A stretch of 61,045 bases of DNA from Hofstenia miamia (Eukaryota > Xenacoelomorpha > Acoela): NCBI GenBank assembly GCA_004352715.1, contig SCFE01000096.1, positions 987,682-1,048,726 on the forward strand, written 5' to 3'. Under the pieces are notes generated by a model. That model did no database searches. It was not told the DNA's origin and was given only the letters and a program-made list of their open reading frames with translations. Shown piece by piece: positions 56,779-61,045 of the stretch; position 1 is the first letter of the stretch, and every line of letters begins with the position of its first letter. The translations under genes and the position numbers were made by a program.

Positions 56779-57318
56779 TCAAAATTGTATTAATATTATT
56801 ATTAACATTATTTCAAAGTCTTTTAAACTACTTGTGAAGGTGACTTGATAGAGAAGGAAATTGTTTAACTAATGCGGTTTTTTGTGAATTGATCAAAATA
56901 TACCAGCATCAATAACGAAGGGATATATAAGTTACGATAATGACAAAAATCCATTTAGTACATTCATGTCACAGGTACTCTTTTAAATACATCTAATCTA
57001 AAATTACGCAACACGAAACTACTAGTTTTTATTATGCAGAGTAGGTATACTTTTGTTTTTATGAAGAAACTGTTTTAGATTTACTCTATGGACAGAAATC
57101 ACGTATTTTGTTTCGTTTTTTTAAAACTAGATTTAGTGTGCAAATGCAACGAAAAATCAGTTTTATTTGAAAATATCATTTCAAGGATGGATAGTAAAAA
57201 CTAAATTGTAAACAACAAGGGGGCAATAGCTTTGATAGCATCGGCACGGGAGTTGGAACCGCTAAGGTTTTTTCACTAACCACCTGAACTTGCCAAGCTT
57301 TGTTCATTCTGTTTTTAT

Positions 57319-57528
57319 TCAAATTCTCAAAGTATGCAAATTATCATTATCAGTACAAATTAGGAGTCTAGTTAATTGCACTTCTTTTAAAATATTAGAA
57401 TTTTCAGTAATAATTAGTCTTTTTGTAGAAAAATTGCGCTCAGACTCCACTTCTGAGGCATGTATCACGAATAATTTGCGGGCAATTCGACTGAGATGCT
57501 GAAAATGGAATGAGTTTGAGGGGTCCAT
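57319..57528 (-). pseudogene. hAT transposase C-terminal (hATC) fragment
   Basis: The minus-strand 69-codon frame has FHFQHLSRIARKLFVIHASE, then SERNFSTKRLIITENSNIL, the hATC dimerisation block (usual form: L..IAR..L.IPASS..SER.FS...I....R..L). The Ser-Glu-Arg signature is intact. No other transposase segment or terminal repeats are seen nearby, so it is a truncated remnant of a third hAT lineage in this window. Confidence 0.8.
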
Positions 57529-58129
57529 TCGTTTGTTTTTTTAATGTTGCACCCAAAGTTGCTGTTTCCAACTCGGCTTGATGTGTTGAACTTTATGTAA
57601 TTTTTAGTTCGATGCTTTCTTACAATTTACATTTTGGTAAAATTTGGGGTGTATAATGCTATAAACAAAATAATTTTATATCATTTTTATGCAATAGTCT
57701 GCTCGTAATTGTTTTTCTAATCACTTGTACCCTGTAACATGTCACTGTTCATGTCATATATATAATGGCATACACAGGTTTCGGTTCTATTTACCTTTTC
57801 TAATACAAGTCGGAAGCGTTTCACATTTTTATTTCGTTTTTTCTAAAAACACCGTTTCAGCATTTGTGTATTTTAATATTAATACATTTGTTTGTTCGCA
57901 AATTTATTTTAGCATATCTACTTCTTGTGATGTTTGGTGTTAGATGACATTTGTGAATTTGTGCAGGTTTGGGAGACAGACATATTTTGTGTATAATCGT
58001 GATGATGCTATTCACTTTATTTTATCACTCGTTTGGTGTTTATTAATCTTAAACTAGTGGAATACTATTTAATCTATGTTGCTTATAATTTCATATTTAG
58101 TTGTCTTTGCAAAGCCCATTGAATCAAGA
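57529..58129. other. No gene recognised
   Basis: AT-rich. A 72-codon plus-strand frame (57725-57943) is Phe/Tyr/Ile-rich and looks fortuitous. Confidence 0.45.
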
Positions 58130-58423
58130 ATGGCTTCATGCTATCCCATGTATGATGATAGGTATATGATTAACTGATTGTTACTACTTTTTATTGTTGA
58201 TTCATGTAATTGTTTCATATCTTGTATTTAGATACCCACAAGGGAATAGCTACGCTTGGTGATTTCACTGCTTGAAGTCATCCTTGAACTTTTTATTTAT
58301 TGAATTTTTGTACTTTAATTTTGATTTGTTAAATTAAACACTTTAATGAAGACCTTTTAAATTTTCTTCAAGTTAATTAATTTAATTAGCATGTCTCAGG
58401 ATGAAGTTTACCATATGCTGAAG
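58130..58423 (+). CDS. Candidate micro-exon series (unproven)
   Basis: ATG at 58130 in good context (A at -3, G at +4) starts MASCYPMYDD and meets a GT donor after 58161. A 70-bp intron with a TTGTATTTAG acceptor leads to 58232-58258 (YPQGNSYA). Here the frame can end at TGA 58260-58262 or splice at GTGATT. An acceptor at 58389 leads to 58390-58423 (MSQDEVYHMLK), which ends at a GTAAAT donor. Lengths of 32, 27 and 34 nt keep one continuous frame of 31 codons. The splice signals are short and could be chance in AT-rich DNA. No family recognised. Confidence 0.22.
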
Positions 58424-58429
58424 GTAAAT

Positions 58430-60521
58430 TTAAACTTGTTAGATGCTTCTTTCGGGAGACTTAAACAAGTTATGTTACATAACAGTTAGCTTGTGATTTT
58501 TGTGAATAAAAAAAATTTTTTTCCTAATTGCTGTTTTCGATAGCTTAAAACATTAATCAAATTATTTTTGCAAACTCACAATTATGAGTTTTTGTTTCTT
58601 AAAATATATCATTTTTACAATTAACATTTCAGAATTTTGATGTATCCAATCTCGATATTGCTCATTGCAAATTTAAAATATATTATGTTCGGTTAACTTT
58701 CAATTACAATTTTACAGTATTTGAATATGTCTTAACTTTTCAGTGAACGGGATTCACAATGCAATATCCATACAAAACGTTTAATGTTTAGCATTGCATA
58801 GTGAAAGGCTGCTTAATCAGATATTGGAAACCATTCATTTTTAGAGTTTTTACTATCAATTGTGCTTTAAGTTTAATTATTGAAGCTGATCATAATTGTT
58901 TTCTTTGTAAATTCTGTATAAATTGCATGCACAATATTTGATTTTAACTTCTTCAATAAAAAAATTTGCAAATATGATTCCCTTTTAAAGCGTAAATGTT
59001 GATAAACTTGCGTAGAAAATGCAATTCTTCCGGGTATCGTTCTTTTTCACTTATATTTCCAGAAGAATTTATTTAACCATAATATATTTTTTGTTCAGAA
59101 GAGCTACTAATATTTATCAGAACTAAAAAAAATTAGTGTTCCAAACAGCCTAGCGTTTCAGAAATTTTTGAATCACGTTTTATGTGCACAATGTCATTCA
59201 CCATTTTTTTTTGCATAAATTGTACTTTGTTTTAAGTAGGTTTAAATATGTAGTTAATTTTAATGCTATTCATAATTGATTGCATTGGGCTAAGTAAGTC
59301 TTTAAATTGTTGCAAAATTATTTACTTGAGTATTTCCATATTTTAAATCTACGTATTTGTATCTATTTAATGACGTTGGTGTTGATTAAATAGGTAAATA
59401 TCAATAAAATAATGTTACGGTCTGCCCAATAATTTCAAATTTTATTTGGCTTCCTGTTTTATGTCAATACTGTCATCTATGAAATAAAAGTTTGAAATTT
59501 CTCGAATTTAACGTTTGTAAACCATAAATTTCAACACTGTACTAATAAGTTAATTGCGAAGAAAATTCCATTAGTTAAAATTACTGTTAGGAAATTAACA
59601 TAATGTACCACTCTTGGAATTGTAAAGAATTAATTTTCTACAACAGGGATTACGTCTATTATATTAATATTTCGAGCAAAATTTACGCCTTTGTGTGTGC
59701 CATCAGACACTGTTTACTGTTTTAAGAAATATTCCAGTTTTACCGATAAAATTATGTCAAAAATCTCAGACAACTGCAGTTGAAATCATCAGCCTAGCAA
59801 ATTCTAGTTGTGTAGATTTTAATAATCAAAATTAGGCTTGTAACTAATATTGTGTTTGTGTAAATAATTGCATATTATAAAAGAATGTAATCCTCAAGTA
59901 TTTCGTTTAATTTAGTTTATGGTTATTACTAGCAACCGGATAAATAGGTGATTTAATACACCAAATAGGAGAAGAAACTATATTTTGTACTAAATTTAGC
60001 AATATAAATATTTTCGCTCAACTTGAGCATCGTCAATTTACAAAAATTTCATCTAAATATGCCCTATTTTATTAAATGATATTTTGCAATTAAACGCTGA
60101 TTATAGGTAAATGTCGCTGATATATGTAATTATCTTTGGTTTTAAGGCTTGGTTGCATTGATCTTGTGTATAAACTTTCGATTATTTTTAAATTTTTGGG
60201 GATGGTAGATCTTAAAATTTTGATGTCATAATTTATTTCATTTTCTTAGGTGTTCGGGTATTGTTGACTTAGTTTCGTGCTCTTTTATTCTGCTTAGTTG
60301 GCTGCTACTATATCCAATATATCGGATAAGTTGCCATTGATTTATATTCTAGGTTTTGATAAAGCTTTCGCGTTGCATAAACAAATCTTACATTTTCTTT
60401 TATATAATTTTTTCGTCATATTTGATTAATCATATGTTGTGTGCTTACCTCTATATTCAATTTTAAAAGTGTGTTCAAAATTATTCGGATAATTACCTGT
60501 CTTGTTGTTCAATATATATAT
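58430..60521. other. AT-rich DNA, no gene recognised
   Basis: No open frame above chance length. If the micro-exon candidate is real this could be intron. Confidence 0.5.
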
Positions 60522-61045
60522 AGTTGGCTGCAAAAAAAATGAGACTGATCACCTATTTTTTCACGCTTTGTGGAAACGTATTGAGACGTTTTAGAGGAAA
60601 ACTATAAAAATAAAAGACAACGAGAATTTTGTGAACTTTAAAATTGTCAAACAAAAAAGTTAATTAATTAAGCTGGTACTTCGTAATTATTGGAAAACAC
60701 TTACCAAACAATTTTTTTTGCTTTGCAAAGTTTCGACTTGATTTCTTCGGAATGGAAAGGTTGGAACAGCTTGAAAACGCCTTTGCGACATCGCAAATTT
60801 CTCGATCAACTTATTTTTGAAGGCTAAAAAAAATTCGACAAGGAGAATCTCTCAAAAGAAGAAAAGGAAGTGGACGCCCTCGAAAAATTATTGGAAAATT
60901 CATTCAGAAAACAGTCGCAATTGCTCTCAAAAATCCCTATAATTCTGGGAAAAAAATTGCAAACCGACTTCAAACTGAAGCCGACATCTCTGTGCATGAA
61001 ACCACAGTTCAGAGAACACTGAAAAAAAGTGGAGTTACAAAAATT
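60522..61045 (+). pseudogene. Tc1-like transposon, 5' part, cut by the window end
   Basis: A terminal sequence AGTTGGCTGCAAAAAAAATG follows a TA within a short TA run (TA target duplication expected). The transposase frame starts at ATG 60752 (MERLEQLENAFATSQISRST), hits TGA at 60818-60820, then continues in the same frame to the window end. The second helix-turn-helix region is clear: GSGRPRKIIGKFIQKTVAIA (GRPRK hinge), then NPYNSGKKIANRLQ and VHETTVQRTLKKSGV. The catalytic domain lies beyond the window. With a single stop it is better preserved than the other Tc1/mariner copies here. Confidence 0.8.

Noticed and set aside
57725-57943. 72-codon plus-strand frame as a gene
   Set aside because: Phe/Ile/Tyr-rich composition typical of chance frames in T-rich DNA.

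Overview
The window is eukaryotic DNA from an invertebrate-like animal genome. It is AT-rich, carries long (TA)n and (AAT)n microsatellites and assembly gaps (N runs), and is crowded with decayed transposons: Ty3/gypsy-type LTR elements, CR1-like and R4/Dong-like LINEs, hAT, mariner/Tc1 and a MITE. I see no confident host gene, rRNA, tRNA gene, CRISPR array or bacterial-type operon. A few short open stretches (48785-49030, 58130-58423) could be exons of host genes but are unproven.

Layout. 1-3214: fragments of an old gypsy-family element on the minus strand. 3800-4478: LINE 3'-end fragments between two N junctions. 4480-7305: repeat debris and featureless DNA. 7441-19888: a minus-strand LTR retrotransposon with two LTRs of about 930 bp, PBS, PPT, gag, protease, RT, RNase H, integrase and a large unrecognised third ORF. 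It contains a 1487-bp block repeated without visible change across a single N. 20932-23401: a hAT element with a second element nested in it. 25204-32090: LINE remnant, a repeat-associated protein gene broken by a hAT insertion, and an RT/RNase H polyprotein remnant. 33000-34073: mariner-like element. 38190-42480: the best-preserved element, a CR1-like LINE with an SGNH-esterase ORF1 and an endonuclease/RT ORF2. 42565-44760: R4/Dong-like LINE with a tRNA-like head. 44750-47160: two degenerate LINEs meeting tail to tail. 47165-60520: AT-rich DNA with a hAT-type MITE, a Tc1 remnant, a hAT C-terminal fragment, a 225-bp near-identical duplication across a gap and a micro-exon candidate. 60522-end: start of a Tc1-like element.

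The most striking large-scale signal is compositional. About 1-3214 and 4480-20280 are almost devoid of CpG (none seen by eye in 4762-6500), while 3800-4478 and about 20280-61045 have CpG at ordinary density. Two of the changes coincide with N junctions. This suggests that the scaffold joins DNA with two different methylation and mutation histories, possibly from two organisms or by misassembly.

The genes do not form a host pathway. Within each element they are replication machinery (capsid, protease, RT, RNase H, integrase; or esterase, endonuclease, RT; or DDE/hAT transposases), and nearly every copy carries stops, frameshifts or lost catalytic residues.
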